Source of the DNA: Castanea sativa
Taxonomy: Eukaryota > Streptophyta > Magnoliopsida > Fagales > Fagaceae
Assembly (NCBI RefSeq): GCF_040712315.1
Contig: NC_134013.1
Coordinates: forward strand, 37,831,501 to 37,895,500
Length of the DNA: 64,000 bases
Direction of reading: 5' to 3'
A program made the translations under genes and the position numbers. Positions 1 through 12,456 of the stretch are shown here, piece after piece; the stretch's first letter is position 1; every line of letters starts with the position of its first letter. The notes below the pieces were generated by a model, which was not told where the DNA came from, ran no database searches, and worked only from the letters and a program-made list of their open reading frames with translations.

Positions 1-279
1 CACCAATGAGAAGAAGGCACATAAGCTAAAAATCCAAACCTTATCACTAGGGATCAAACTTTTATATATATAATTCAGTCATGTCGGGTTTTTTCTAGTG
101 AAAAATCTCAAAACTTGCAATTTAACTCAAGTATTCAATTTTATATATGGGGCAAAACTTAGATACATTATCTTATGTAGTGTTTTTTAGGTTCCTTGTT
201 TAAATTTTAGCGAGGTGGCTAATTAGTCAAGTTAGCAAACACTGTTAAGCAACACCATTTAGTTTTTTGCCCTTAGAAA

Positions 280-613
280 ATCAACATTTAGTTTGGGTGA
301 GAAAGACACCATTGAGGGTGGCCACCACACAACCCCATGAACAAGTTTGGGTTCTTTGAAAGATTGTGCATGATTTGAAGCTCCTTCAAATGTTGTTGTA
401 GTCCTCTCTACATAGAAGCTTACACTTTGAGATGAACTTGCATGCATAGCGTGAACCAGTGGACTTGTGACCGCAAAGATCTGGGGTGCCAAATTGGCCT
501 TGGCCTAGCTTCGTACCGATAAGATGATGGTTTCTTAGTCTTGGAGTTTGATAGGGTATCATTGTGGTTAGATTTTGTGTTTTTGATTGCAATGTTGTGG
601 CTTGCTTCTTCAT
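280..613 (-). pseudogene. Calcium-dependent protein kinase (CDPK) 5' exon fragment, frameshifted
   Basis: Read on the minus strand from about 613, the translation gives the start of a CDPK kinase domain: the variable N-tail, then a TPRLRNHHLIGTKLGQGQFG block (glycine-rich ATP loop) and STGSRYACKFISKCKLL, which holds the VAIK-type lysine. After this the frame hits a stop. A second frame carries the alpha-C helix region KELQIMHNLSKNPNL. The fragment therefore covers kinase subdomains I-III and is broken by a frameshift near 455. No later kinase exons, EF-hands or Ser/Thr catalytic loop are visible leftward, though the gene would run off the window there. CDPKs are Ca2+-activated Ser/Thr kinases. 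Family assignment is fairly safe from the loop motif; pseudogene status rests on the frameshift and the loss of similarity after it. Confidence 0.6.
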
Positions 614-903
614 TGCTCTGCAAATTTCAATGGACCTTTCTAATTTGTGGAATTGTGTGATTCTTTCAATTTTGAATCAAAATAGAAACTCTTTTCGTTT
701 TACTTTTCCTTTCATTGCTTCCTCTCAGCGAGCTCTAGAATTTAGGTACTAAGAACAATGGCGGTATTCTTGCCCAAACTAGAGGGTGTAAACACTAAAT
801 TGTGTTTTTCTCGGTTAGACACAATTTAACATTGTTTGTCGATGGTTAATTGGCCACATGGCTAAAATATAGTTAAAGAACCTAAGTTTTGGCCTTTAAT
901 ATG

Positions 904-1540
904 CAGGAAAGCACCGATGCGGCTACAGGGGTGCCGCACCGGCGTTTGACGCGGGGTGCAAACACGGGGTGCGGTGGGCGACACAATTGCACACGCGTTG
1001 GTGTCGCGTTAGATTTTTTTTTTTTTTTTTCATTTCTCGATTCACGCTGACTCATGCCGATTCAATGCTGACTTGAGCCGATTCACGTCGATCAGGTTGA
1101 ATCGGACCATATCAGCCAGCTGAAACCAACCGATTCAGGCTGTACCGGCCGATTTAGTTTGATACCGGTCGATTTAGACCAATATTGGCTTTGAATCAAG
1201 CCGATTCAGAGGGCATCTCTGCTCTCTGTCTCCCCTCTCTTACAGTCTCACTCCCTAAGAACCCATGGTCACAATCTCACAGTCTCCGTCTCCACTCACT
1301 GTATCACATTTAATTTATGAACATCATGTTTTAGACTTTTAGTTATTATCTACTGTAGCTCTCAAATTTGGTATATATTTATATAATATGAAAAAGTATG
1401 CTTAGCAATTTATAGAAAATATAAATAAAAATATTTTTAATAATTTTTTAATTGCCACACCGTACCCTACTTTTTCAAAAATTGTCGAGTCCCACACTCG
1501 CACCTGTACCTAAATCTAGAAATGCACCGGTGCTTCATAG
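904..1540. mobile_element. hAT-type non-autonomous DNA transposon (637 bp)
   Basis: The element is flanked by a perfect 8-bp direct repeat, TTAATATG, at 896-903 and 1541-1548. Its ends are inverted and share GAAGCACCG(A/G)TGC-like sequence: CAGGAAAGCACCGATGC on the left, and the reverse complement of the right end is CTATGAAGCACCGGTGC. Inside, at about 1028-1215, a short motif CCGATT(C/T)A recurs many times, as expected for subterminal transposase-binding repeats. There is no ORF of transposase size. An 8-bp duplication is characteristic of the hAT superfamily. Confidence 0.7.
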
Positions 1541-1651
1541 TTAATATGTATAGACATCTAACTGGCAGTTCCTTGCACTCTGAGTCGCCAAAAGGCCTTT
1601 GGGTTAGGCGAGTCGAGCAGGTTGACTCTTCTGGATCAGTGGACACTCTTA

Positions 1652-1852
1652 GTGTTTGTTTGGAAATAACTTATTTAGTTGAAATTGAAATTTTTTTGCT
1701 GAAAATATTGTAGATAAAGTTTAAAGGTAGTTGAAATAGTATAATGAGACCTATGAATAATACCAAAAAGTGCAATAAAATATATAAATAGTAACAAAAA
1801 TAAATTAAATAGTAAAAAGAACTAACTTCTTAAGCTAATTCCAAATGGACAC
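1652..1852. mobile_element. Tourist/Harbinger-like MITE (about 200 bp)
   Basis: The ends are imperfect inverted repeats: GTGTTTGTTTGGAAATAACT on the left, and the reverse complement of the right end reads GTGTCCATTTGGAATTAGCT. The flanking trinucleotides are TTA and CTA, close to the 3-bp TTA/TAA target of the PIF/Harbinger superfamily. The interior is AT-rich and non-coding. It sits about 170 bp upstream of the lysidine synthase start codon. Confidence 0.5.
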
Positions 1853-2023
1853 CTAGTCATGGAGTCAATAAAATTGGTTTTTTTTTTTTTTTTTCATTTA
1901 CACGACAATTTTAATTGAAAAAAGAAAATAAAGAAATGATGGTAAGAGTAAAACGATGGCGTTTGAACAGGAACCAACTCCATCTTGAGCAGTACAACCA
2001 CGGCCACGGAGCGCACACAGGCA

Positions 2024-5000
2024 ATGGCGCGAGGCATAACCAGAGCCACCACCTCCACCTTCTTAGCCACTTCGTTCCTCAAAATAACACCACCAATATG
2101 GAAAAACCCATCTGTGTCCCTCTCTGTTCCTTGGACTCAGTTTATCTGCAAGTGCTCTCTTGCCCACCACCATCACCAACACCTTATCGACATGTCAAAG
2201 TACAAGGAAGCTTTCTCAATGCAAATGGCCATGGCTGGCCTTAAACCCCACCATCGAATCGGTCTGTTCCTTTCACTTTTCTTTTCTGTTCTGTTTATGA
2301 AAAAAAATATAGGAATAGAGAGAGAAACAAAAAGTCGAAAATTTTATATAGTTTTCACTAACTAGGAGGATAGAAAACAAACTAACCCACTTATCTGAAT
2401 TGTGCCTTATACAACTATGTCGCTTTGGTTTGTTATTAACTTATAGTTTAATTTCTTCTCACTTATTTTTAACTTTTGGGCTTGGTGGTGTATGTATCAA
2501 GGTTTTGTTTTGTTCAATCTATGAGCTGGGTTTTGATTGTGTAGCTGTCTAAATCGAGTTGTTATGTCAAAAGGATAAAAGGGATTTGTTTCTTTTACCA
2601 ATTAAGTTGCTGAAGAAGTAACTTTTTGAGAATTAGAAGAAAACAAATGAAATTTATAATCTTGATATGGTGTATTATTATATTAATAACAAAAAAGAAA
2701 TAAAAAATCCCAATTGACTGAGGAAAATTTTGAATGAGTGATGTTTGTTTGATTGGTGATTAGCTTTGGGAGTCTCTGGAGGTCCTGATAGTATAGCACT
2801 CTGCGTTTTAACTGCTGGTTGGAAAACGAATGGCATTAGTGCTGGAGAGAGTGGTGATTTCGTTGATGGGCTTTTGGCAATAGTTGTCAATCACGGGCTG
2901 CGTTCTGAAAGCAAAGATGAAGCAAACATTGTTTGTAATCGGGTTTCCCAAATGGGTATACAACTTTGCATTGACATCCTTTTGGCTCTCTCTCTCTCTC
3001 TACTCCTCTTTTGGTTTGATGATGTGTATAGAGATTAGAGGTGGATCGTGGCTAATATGAACTTTGTGTAGGAATCAGATGTGAGGTTGCCCATTGTGAT
3101 TGGCCAGATGGTAGGCCGAAACAAGGTCACTTGCAAGAAGCAGCTCGGGAAATGAGGTATTTATTTATCTATCTTTTTGCTTTCCTGTTTTCAGAATTCA
3201 TCTAAATTCTAAAACTGGGATTAAAAAAAAAAAAAAAAAAATTCTGGGATTGTAAACTCTGGATTTTATTTGAATTAAAAAGGGTTCAAAATCATGGTTT
3301 AATTTGATAAAGAGCAGTTGCTTGATTTGCAAATTTTGATGTTGGACTGAATTTCAGGTATCAGGCTTTTCAGAAAGTTTGTGCCCAACATCAGATTGGT
3401 GTTTTGCTCATTGCGCATCATGCCGATGACCAGGTTTGACCAACAAAAATCTAGTTCTCTGTCTGCATTTCTGCTTATGCATGTCTCTGTATGTGAACAC
3501 ATGTGCATGGGCATGTGCATGACTGTCTACATGTTCAAGTTAGTGGGTTCTTAGAAGTTCTCTCAACCCACTTGCAGGCATAGGCAGTTTTGTTATCTTG
3601 GATGTAGAAGTTCCTTATTTGTAAAGTCTAAATTGAAAGGAATGATTTTTTTAACGTTCTAGTGTATGGTACTCTGTCCTCATCTAAGTGATACTGAACA
3701 TTGAAGGCTTGTTGATTTCAACTTCAAAGTCTTGTTACAAATGCTAGACATATAGTGATTGCTGAGACACAATGCAGGCTGAGTTATTCATTCTTAGACT
3801 ATCTCGCAATAGTGGTGTGATTGGACTTGCTGGCATGCCTTTCATTTCTCAAGTTTTCTCTACACATACATATTCTTTGGGGGGAGTCTCAAATAATCAT
3901 GGTCTATTTCTTGTGCGACCACTCATGAATTTTTCTAAAGAAGACATGTATAAGGTTAGTACTGTACACGACATACATTATCAGTTAATCTGCATTTTTC
4001 TTGAGTTCAGCACATAAATTTTGTTGAATTGTCATTAATTTAACTTTTGCAGATATGTCTTGGGGGTAATCAGGATTGGGTGGAAGACCCAACAAATAGA
4101 AGTCTTCTATTTGCCCGTAATAGGATTCGAATGTCATTAAGGGATGTCTCATCAAGTGAGTTGACCAAAATTATAGCTTTTATGGTGCAGTTTAAATCAT
4201 TAAATTGTCTGCTATGATATGGTGGAAAGTTTGTTTGCTATTTTTCTTTTAACTTCTAGCTAGCAAAACTTAAAAACCAGTATATGTGCTTTGGATTATT
4301 AGCTCAATCCATTATAGTGCCATATGTAATATATCCCTAGTCAGGGGGTGCTAGCATGAGTTTTCTTAGTTGCACACAAGCTTGACATGTTCAAATTACT
4401 TGTCCCTTGCTTTTCAGGTATCTTCAAGTCTGAGCTACAAGCAGTTATCTTGGCCTGTCGAAGAACACGCTCATTTATTAATCAAGTTTGTTGTAAATTG
4501 ATAAACCAGGCAATGGTTGTTAAAGATGTAAGCAGTTTTTTGACTGTCTTCACTTTTAGATATCAGAATTTTTCTTATACATTTGACTTTAGTAGATCAG
4601 TAAAAAATTATTTTATATCTTTAATCCTAGTCATTCTTTTCAGTGCAGTGAGTTTATTATTGTAAATTCACTGTACTTTTGTTATCGATAATGTTTGTTA
4701 TTACCTATCAAAAAAAAAAAAAAAAAACTTTAATCCTAGTCATTAGATAACTCCCTGTCTTGACCATTTTATCTTTTGTTTTTGTTTTGTTTGGGGGGGT
4801 GGCGGTGGTGGTGGTATTTCTTCCTGCAGCAGGGGTATGCTATTATTGATTTGGAGATTCTTAGTCCATCAAAAGTTGAGGACATATGCCTGTCAAAGTT
4901 TCTTTCCTTGGTTTTGCAGGTATTTTAATTTTTAGCATCTAGATTGTCTGACATCCTTTCTCTCTCTCTCTGAGAGCTCTTCTGATTTGAGTTACATAGG

Positions 5001-8000
5001 TTGACGCTCATGTTAATACTGTGTTGATTTGAATCTTTCAGTTCATCTCACAAAGGTATAGGCCAGTTAGAGGTAGTACTTCAAAATTGCTGTTGGACTA
5101 TATTCGTACTTTTCCCTGCAAGGTACATCTACTTTCTCATGTGTGGTTCCTTTTTCTCTATGAAATTAGCCACTGGTCTGTGCCCCAAACCATAGAAAGT
5201 TTCATGACTTCATCAGCATGCAAAGAAAAAAAGTGCTAGGCAGTATGATTGATAACCTTCTCAGGCTTACTTGTATATACATTGCATTGAAATTTCAACA
5301 TGGTCGGTTTCTCTCTTTCTCTCTCATGATATTACACTTAGTATAACTCTAAATCATTTTCTGGACATTAACAAATATCTCTAATTTTCCACATATCCAG
5401 TTGAACATTTTACTGAAAGTGAAAACCAGCACCTTCTATTTTTGTTTTGTTTTTTAGCCCTCATTTGGGAAGGTTTTTGTTTTCATTGAGCTGATCATTT
5501 CAAATTGTAGATTTGTAATGAAAAAGTTGATGAGGAAACATTATTACATTAAGATTTCATCACCAATGACACCTATAAACGAAAAATAAGATTTCATTGA
5601 TCTATCTTTGTATCTAAGTATATAAAAAGTATAGAAAAACCAACAAGACCTTTGGCCTTTCTTTTCGTGTAGCACCTTTGATGGATTTATTCTTGGTGTT
5701 TGCCTTAATGCTTTCAATAAACTAGGAGACTCATTTATAAACCTTAGCACCAGGGTGATCAAGAAGCAAAACTGCTTTCTTTAATTACTGTTGTTACTTG
5801 ATAGAGCATTCATTTCCAGCTCAATTAAACTTCACCTAAAATCCCTACTTCTTCCATTAATTAACACACTATTCACATACATTTGCATCAGTCTATTTTT
5901 TCTTTCTCTATTTCATTTAAACATTATTTATTGATGGCAAAGAAAGCCCATCCCAAAGAGCCAAATCACAGCCGGCAAAGAAAACCCAATGTTGTGTAGC
6001 TTCGTGGGGTAACGATTTTGTGAGCAATTCAGTGGCCAAGAAAATTGATGGCCATTCGAGATCTTTGTTGGTGGGGTTTTTATTGGCTACATGGTGTTGG
6101 GTTTTGGGTTGATTTGTGCATATGTATTTGGTGAGTTTGTACTGGTAGCGTGGATTTGTGGGCGGGTTGGTCAATTGTTTGCTTTGGGCAGTTTTTTTAA
6201 TCTGCCTTGTGCATATGTTTTTGGGCTGATTTTGTTAGTCAGTTGTGAGTGGATTAGTTGGCTCATACCAGTACTGTATAGCAGTACTGGTATAGCAGCT
6301 CAATTTCCACGTTGTAGAAGGAATAAGGCTATTGATTTTTTGACTTAAATAAACAAAACTGGGTCTATACTGAAACTTCTATATTTGCCATTGGACATTG
6401 CCGCATCTTTGTCTAGTAATTCTACTCTTCTTTTCCTCATTCATTTCCTTTTTGATTCTTCTGATAGAGAGTTTGATTTTTGGTGCTTTCATAAAAGGGT
6501 TGTCATACAAATACACTGAATTGTTTTCTTATGTCCCCCCCCCCGGTGCACCCTTTCCTCCCCGCCGCTGGGGTCTATGCTTTCCATGACTGTGAAGTTG
6601 TAGACTGGCAATTCAGCTTTTGTATAAGCCAATGACCTGTATCCAAAATCATTTTTCAATCTTTTTTGACTCGTAAATCTGTTTTACCTCTCTTGCAGAA
6701 CTCCCTTACAGCAGCTGGTTGTTACCTTTGTCCAGCTCCGGGTTCTAAAGGCACCAAAACCTTGGTTTGCTGTTCCGTTGATTGTCCTCTGCCTTCAAAA
6801 ATGGAACCATTCCATGCATGCACTTTTGGAGAACAGGAACACGATATTCGAAGTGAGTTAGAGCAAATTATAGCAGATGCAAAGTCATATTCAGATCACC
6901 TGGTTCTAGATGAATCAGATGTGCATTTTCTGAATGTTACATCAGAATTAGTTCTAACTGAAGCCAAAAGACTTGGTATACTCAGTGAGTCAACATATAG
7001 GAGTATTCTCTTATTGCAGAGGGAAGAAACCAAACGCTTTAAGTCTAAGACTGAGACAGAACTCTCATCTGATTTAGAGTCAAAGCATGGCTTTCAATCT
7101 GTCAATATGTTGCGGAGTGAACCACTTCAACCTGGGCATGCATGTTACTTCATGAGCAGATTCTTCATCACATGGAAATTGAATGAGGAAATTAGTAGCA
7201 GTGCATTTTCAGAGGAAGCCAATTGTGACTTGAATTTGGGACTGGAAAATTGGCAGTGTCATTGCAGATCTTGTGTTGTTGGTCATGACATGGTAGCTGA
7301 GGTTCGACACATGATTGAATCTGACTGGCTGTATCTTGCGAAGTTTTCAAAATGCCTGAGCAATTCAGGTAAATTTCAACAGCAAAGAGATCTCTTAGAT
7401 TATAGAGCAGATCAAATACCAGAGAAGATAAATCGATGCTTAGATTATGCAAGGTTATCAGCACAAAGTGCTCTTCTGTCATTAAAATCTATCCCTGCTG
7501 CTGCAAGAGGAGGCATACCTGTCCTAGTCAATCATAAAGGACTATTAATAAGCATCCCAGTAAGTCAATCCTTTTCAATTTTTAAAAGACAAATCTAGTT
7601 AAGTTCCTTATGATCTTCCTAGACCAAAAAAGCACCAACTTTTTCACATCTTACTTACATAACATTTGAGATAATGCTCAACTGAGCACACCACAACACA
7701 AAAACGCATGGATGGTTTGAAAATCTTGGTGAAACTCTTTGTGTTGAGAGCCTTCTCCATATCTTAAACGTATATTCAAATCCTAAAAAGACTGCTTCTA
7801 ACTTTATTTTAATTCATTAAAATTTTGCTTTCAGTCAGCAGTTTATGGTTTATCCTTTGAGACCTGACAACCCTATATTATTATTATTAAATTTTTTTCC
7901 CCTTTCAGAGCATTGGTTTCAAGCATTGCCCTTGCTTGGTTGTATCTGCAGAATTCAAGCCAAGAGTACCACTTGGGGGAGGTCATAGTTCATTTATATA

Positions 8001-8001
8001 G
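2024..8001 (+). CDS. RSY3: tRNA(Ile)-lysidine synthase, TilS/RASPBERRY3-like, organellar
   Basis: Coding exons: 2024-2261, 2764-2955, 3072-3156, 3358-3433, 3778-3954, 4053-4155, 4418-4527, 4830-4919, 5042-5122, 6699-7559 and 7909-8001. All introns are GT-AG and the phases close to 2106 nt, giving 701 aa. The N-PP-loop ATPase signature SGGPDS is at residues 84-89, AHHADDQ at about 191-197, and the TilS block EDPTNRSLLFARNRIR at about 267-282. The last two exons form a long plant-type C-terminal extension of about 317 residues. TilS converts C34 of tRNA-Ile(CAU) to lysidine, so that AUA is read as Ile. Residues 1-55 are rich in Ser, Thr and basic residues with few acidic ones, which suggests a plastid or mitochondrial transit peptide. 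The start is the first ATG in frame with the motif. Arabidopsis RSY3, recalled as the homologue, is needed for embryo development. It is a single intact gene with no neighbour in the same pathway. Confidence 0.93.
6265..6293. repeat. Perfect 12-bp stem hairpin inside the largest lysidine synthase intron
   Basis: ATACCAGTACTG at 6265-6276 is followed by a 5-nt loop (TATAG) and its exact reverse complement CAGTACTGGTAT at 6282-6293. It lies in the 1.6-kb intron 9. No function can be assigned. Confidence 0.6.
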
Positions 8002-8805
8002 TCTCTGTACCTTAAGTTAGTAGCTTTAACTATCACATACACCATGGAGGCCAGCGCTTTTTATTTTTATATTTTTATTAATATTAATTTTTTTAAGGTT
8101 AGGGTTTGAATTTCCTCTCCCCTACCTGTTGTAACAATTGAATTATAAATTAATAATAACAGTTGGTCTCTAAGTGTCAAACCTCAAGCTGCATGATTAC
8201 ATTGTTGACTTGTCATGGCCTATATCTTCATTCCTTCGTAGATCTTGATTCTTTTCCGTTGGTGCCAACCATGCTGGATGGAGAAAATCTTGCCATAATT
8301 ATTTACTATTTATTAACCTCACAGGAGAGATTAAGTTTTTAAGCACTTAATCTCAGTCTCAGATGAGTAATAGAAGCACTGGGAGCGGCAACCTGTTTTT
8401 ATGGCATTTATTTATTTTGCAAATCAAGTAAGGAGCATCAAGATTTTATTAGCATTGGCGCCAAGTAGACTATGTAATGGATCATTTTTTTGGTTGCTGA
8501 TTGAGCAAAGTTGGACCAGGAGGGGCTCAGCTAAGTTGCCCTCTGGGAGCAAACTTTATTAAACGATCAGAAGGTTTCACCTAATGATATTATAATGTTG
8601 TGTTAGGACCAAGAATGAAAAAATCTCAAAATTTTAGAAATAATTTATTTGGATGAGTGCATCTAAAAACTAAAGTTCCATATTGATAATCATGATTTAG
8701 TGATGATGGTGATGTGATATAATGGTATTGGTGCTAGTGGTGGTACGGTTATTTGGCAGCAATGGGTGATTGTGATGACAGTAACAGTAGGGGTAATGCT
8801 GGCGG
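8002..8805. other. Intergenic: 3' flank of the lysidine synthase gene
   Basis: AT-rich sequence with no supported coding region or recognisable repeat. The 3' UTR and polyadenylation site of the upstream gene should lie in the first few hundred bases, but no unambiguous signal can be chosen. Confidence 0.4.
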
Positions 8806-9354
8806 TGAGACTGTCAAAATTGGGATTCTACATAGGATCGTGGGAGGTAAGTAGGTAGAATCGTGGATTGTAGGATCAGATTGTAAATTGTAAGAGCTTA
8901 CATGATTTGAGAGAAAAACAAAAAATACACATTGGTATGTTAAATAATCATATAAATTATATATTCATTCATAAAAAACTAAAAAATTTGCATCCATTTG
9001 ATGTAATTACAATATATCATTACATCAATTTGTAAGCATCATTTAAAGAGACAAAAAAAAAAAAAAACTCAAAACGTGACTGCTTATTGGGATATTATTT
9101 TTTATTTGGGTCTAACTGACACTCTATTTATCTAAATTAGAATAGTAAAACTTGTTTTATTAAGATGTTATTTTTCATTTGGGTTCAATTAAGCCTTTTG
9201 TTAATTTAAAGAAGATTACAAGAAACCAGGATTGTTAGAATCGTATGATCCTACTAATCTTGAGCAATCAAAAAGATTCTTGAAAGATCCGGATCGTTTT
9301 GAGCAGGTGGGATCGTAAAATTGTAATATCTAGATCAAGATTTTGACAACCATA
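8806..9354. mobile_element. hAT-type MITE (549 bp)
   Basis: The flanking 8-mers GCTGGCGG (8798-8805) and GCTGGCGA (9355-9362) match at 7 of 8 positions. Inverted ends share TGTCAAAATyktGAT: left TGAGACTGTCAAAATTGGG, and the reverse complement of the right end TATGGTTGTCAAAATCTTG. Short motifs such as GGATCGTGGGA / GATCCTAC / GGATCG recur near both ends. The element has no ORF. Confidence 0.6.
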
Positions 9355-11409
9355 GCTGGCGATTTTCTTTTCCTCCGCTTACAACTAGTGAATGGGGGGG
9401 GGGGGGGGGGGGAGATTTGAACACATATTCTCTTCCATGAAAGAATTAAGCAATATACTACCATTAAGCTACAAGAATATTGATCAATGCTAATAATTGA
9501 TGGTTTTAGAAGTAGTGAAGTAAATTATGATGGAGGAAATTGGTGGGGAAGATTGTTTTAGAAAGCTAAGTTACTTAGTGAAAAGGAAGAATGAACTAGC
9601 TCTTTAAGAGATACACTCTTGGAATATTTACCTCACAAGTAGAAATTTCTTGGATTCAAATTCAACCATTTACGATGAGGGGAGCCTTGCTCATTTATAG
9701 TTACATAAACAAGCCGTTGAGTTAGTTAGGAGAATCTACCATTTGGTATTATGTGATTGGCCGAAGTTTAACAAACTTCTCTAACTAACTGATAGACTAT
9801 TGCACTTATCACTAACAATCTTATCAAGTAACTAACTTTTTGTTACAAGAAAAAGGAACTACTTATCATACAACATAAGCACTAGTAAACAATTAACTTT
9901 TAAAAATGAAGTAATATTGATATTGATACTAGTAGTAAAGATGAGTGGTAATAAAAATTAACATGGCTAGAATTTGAACTTGGAAAATCGACTTTCTGGT
10001 TTAATCAACTTTCTGGTTTTCCTAAACAAGGAAAATCGACATTAGGAGGTTTCAAAATAAAACTTTGAGTAAACTTCTACCTTAAATTCTCCATCCAAAC
10101 TTAGCATAATGCATACATAGATCGATGAGGTTCTATAAGTAAAAGGTATGCATTCTGAACTAAACAGGATGTGTTACAGGTGGTGGTGCCAAAAAAAAAT
10201 TGGTAAAAAATAGGTAAAGGTGAAAATGGATGGGACAGGGAAAAAAATTTAAGTAGAATAAAAAAATAAATATTGAGTATGATCCAAGGGTATCTACAAA
10301 TAAGTAAGTTAAAATAACTTTATGGACTAAATTTGACTAAAACACCAACAAAAACTGATGCAAATTATCTAGGGCCATGATTGAAAAATAAAAAACAAAA
10401 ATCCAAACATCACGGGTACATTTTTTGTGCCTTTTAAAAAAGATAAGTATTATTTTCATAACATTTTCATTATATTGTCACAACAAGATTTGGGTGGTAA
10501 GTTTTTAATGGTTATTAGTGGAATTTATCACTGAAATTATTATTTTTTGCTTACTAGTACTAGTCATTAACAACTTGTTGCCTGTTACTAGGGGTGAAAA
10601 TTTGTATTCGTGTGTCAAGTTTGTATCTTGTCAACTTATATATATTTTTGACTATATGGGTCGACACTAACCGGATATATTTATTAAATTGGTTAAGATT
10701 TTTTAATCCTAACATGCCATGTTTATTAAATGGGTCAGTGTATTGACTTGTTTATTAAATTTTATCAAAGCGAAAAAATATTATTATTTCCATCGATCTA
10801 ATTTATAATAAAAAAGTCAAAAACTTTTTAATATAAAATTCGAAACTAATGGAGCAACTACCTCACAAATAAACATTTAAAACGAATGCATATTTTAATA
10901 TCACAAATAATAAAATCACAAAATTTTAAACAAAATAAATTACAATAGCTAATGTTAGATCACAACAATAGATTTAAGAAAAATATACGTAAATAAAGGT
11001 AAAAGTAAAACACCATAACGATGATGCAATACTTGCAAAGAGTTTAAAGATAATAGTAAAAGACAAGGTTGACTAGAGTCTCAAGTGAAAGAGATAAGTG
11101 AAGGATTAGGGCAATGATAACTTTTTACCGTAGTGAAGTGATGATGGCTAAGAAAAAAAAAATTATAAGGTTGAGGTTTGAGAGTAGGAAAGAAAATAAG
11201 TTTATACATTTAAAGAGTACATTGATAAAACGATTAGATGAGTCAAATGCATCAACAGGTTTCGTGATTTGGACACAAATCCGATAGGTTTATTATTAAA
11301 AAAAACTCAGCCAATACCGTCTACTCTAAGTCGGCATGCGGGACCTACTAACCAAAAACCGATCCATCGGACGCCACGTGGAAAGCCGATGACGACGTAA
11401 AAGGAAAGG
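9355..11409. other. Intergenic between the lysidine synthase and SNF7 genes
   Basis: No gene was found. The stretch contains a 19-base G homopolymer at 9394-9412. At about 10589 there is the left end of what may be a decayed hAT-like element (TAGGGGTGAAAATTTG, followed by a GTGTCAAG-rich interior) with no matching right end. Otherwise it is AT-rich. The last part should hold the SNF7 promoter. Confidence 0.4.
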
Positions 11410-11517
11410 CAATGCACCTTCCTTCGTTCTCCCCATCAGACTCCAACACTAACACAACACGCCTAAGAAAACCAATCTCATTCTCTCTTATCTCTCTCAC
11501 ATACAATTTACAGTTCC

Positions 11518-11526
11518 AAACCCTAA
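11518..11526 (+). promoter_or_regulatory. Telo-box (AAACCCTAA) in the SNF7 5' leader
   Basis: AAACCCTAA lies in the CT-rich non-coding first exon, about 50 bp before the 5'-UTR intron. Telo-boxes are common near the transcription start of housekeeping genes in plants. The match is exact but short. Confidence 0.4.
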
Positions 11527-11575
11527 TCGATCAATTGGATCGCTCTCTCTTCAATTTCCAACCTCCAATTCACAG

Positions 11576-11751
11576 GTCCGTACATCTTAATAATTCATAT
11601 CCTCTTTAAAAAAAAAAAAAAAAAAAAAACTCAATATTATTATTATTTTCAACGATAGTTCCAATTATACCAGTATGGGACTTAGGCTTTGTCTTTTGCA
11701 AGATCGGTTAATGAGTTAATCACTTGGATCGTATTTATTTGAATCTTGCAG
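11576..11751 (+). other. Intron in the SNF7 5' untranslated leader
   Basis: A CT-rich leader ends ...TTCACAG before GTCCGT (11576), and the sequence resumes after TTGCAG (11750-11751), 35 nt before the ATG. Leader introns are frequent in plant ESCRT and housekeeping genes. The splice sites were chosen by consensus only. Confidence 0.6.
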
Positions 11752-11786
11752 AAGATCGAGGAAGGTTTAATCGTTGAGAATCAACC

Positions 11787-12425
11787 ATGTTTAACCGGCT
11801 TTTTGGAAAACCTAAACAGGAAACCAATGCTCTCTCCACGTTAGATAAATTAAACGAGGTATGATTATCAACTTTTTTTTTTTAAAATTTTATTGTTTAA
11901 TGATTTATATGTATTTTGTTAATTTGGTAATTTTGATCTATGCGATTTCTATTTTGGAATTTGGATTATAGTTTGTTGTCGTAAAGGTAGGTTTTTATCA
12001 ATTTTTGAGAATAGTCTAGGGATTGGGATATAGAGAACCACGATCTTGTTTAGTTTAATTACAGTTTTGTTATGCTTTAATTGGAGATATCGAATTTCTT
12101 TGTTTTGATGAAAATGTGTTAAGTATATGAATTTTAAAGAGCAAAGATGATAAAGTTGAAGTTGATTATTCATTTTTTTTGCAAGAAGATAAACATAGCA
12201 ACAGTTATAAGGATTGTTCCCTTTGTGATTTTATTGGGAACTCTGGAAAAATGTTTTGTAATCTATTCTCAAAGCAAAGCTGTGTTTACATTGACAATAT
12301 GCTATTATCTATGCTCAAAATCCTAAGCTCAATTACCTGTATAAGCAAAAACTAAATTACAAAATGTTTGCATCTTTGTTTTTGGTGGGGTCTAATTGGC
12401 CCCTGAACTTCTGATTGTTGCAATT

Positions 12426-12456
<31 letters not shown>

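Noticed and set aside
5123..6698. Possible extra exon or insertion in the large lysidine synthase intron
   Set aside because: The protein is continuous from exon 9 to exon 10 without it, and no transposon ends could be matched.
7192..7482. 96-codon frame antisense to the lysidine synthase
   Set aside because: It lies entirely opposite a well-supported coding exon and has no recognisable product.
9410..9480. tRNA-like text (GATTTGAACACATATTCTC...)
   Set aside because: It recalls tRNA-derived SINE sequence, but no A and B boxes with correct spacing or cloverleaf could be built.
10589..11290. Candidate hAT element starting TAGGGGTGAAAATTTG
   Set aside because: No matching inverted right end or 8-bp duplication was found, so boundaries cannot be supported.
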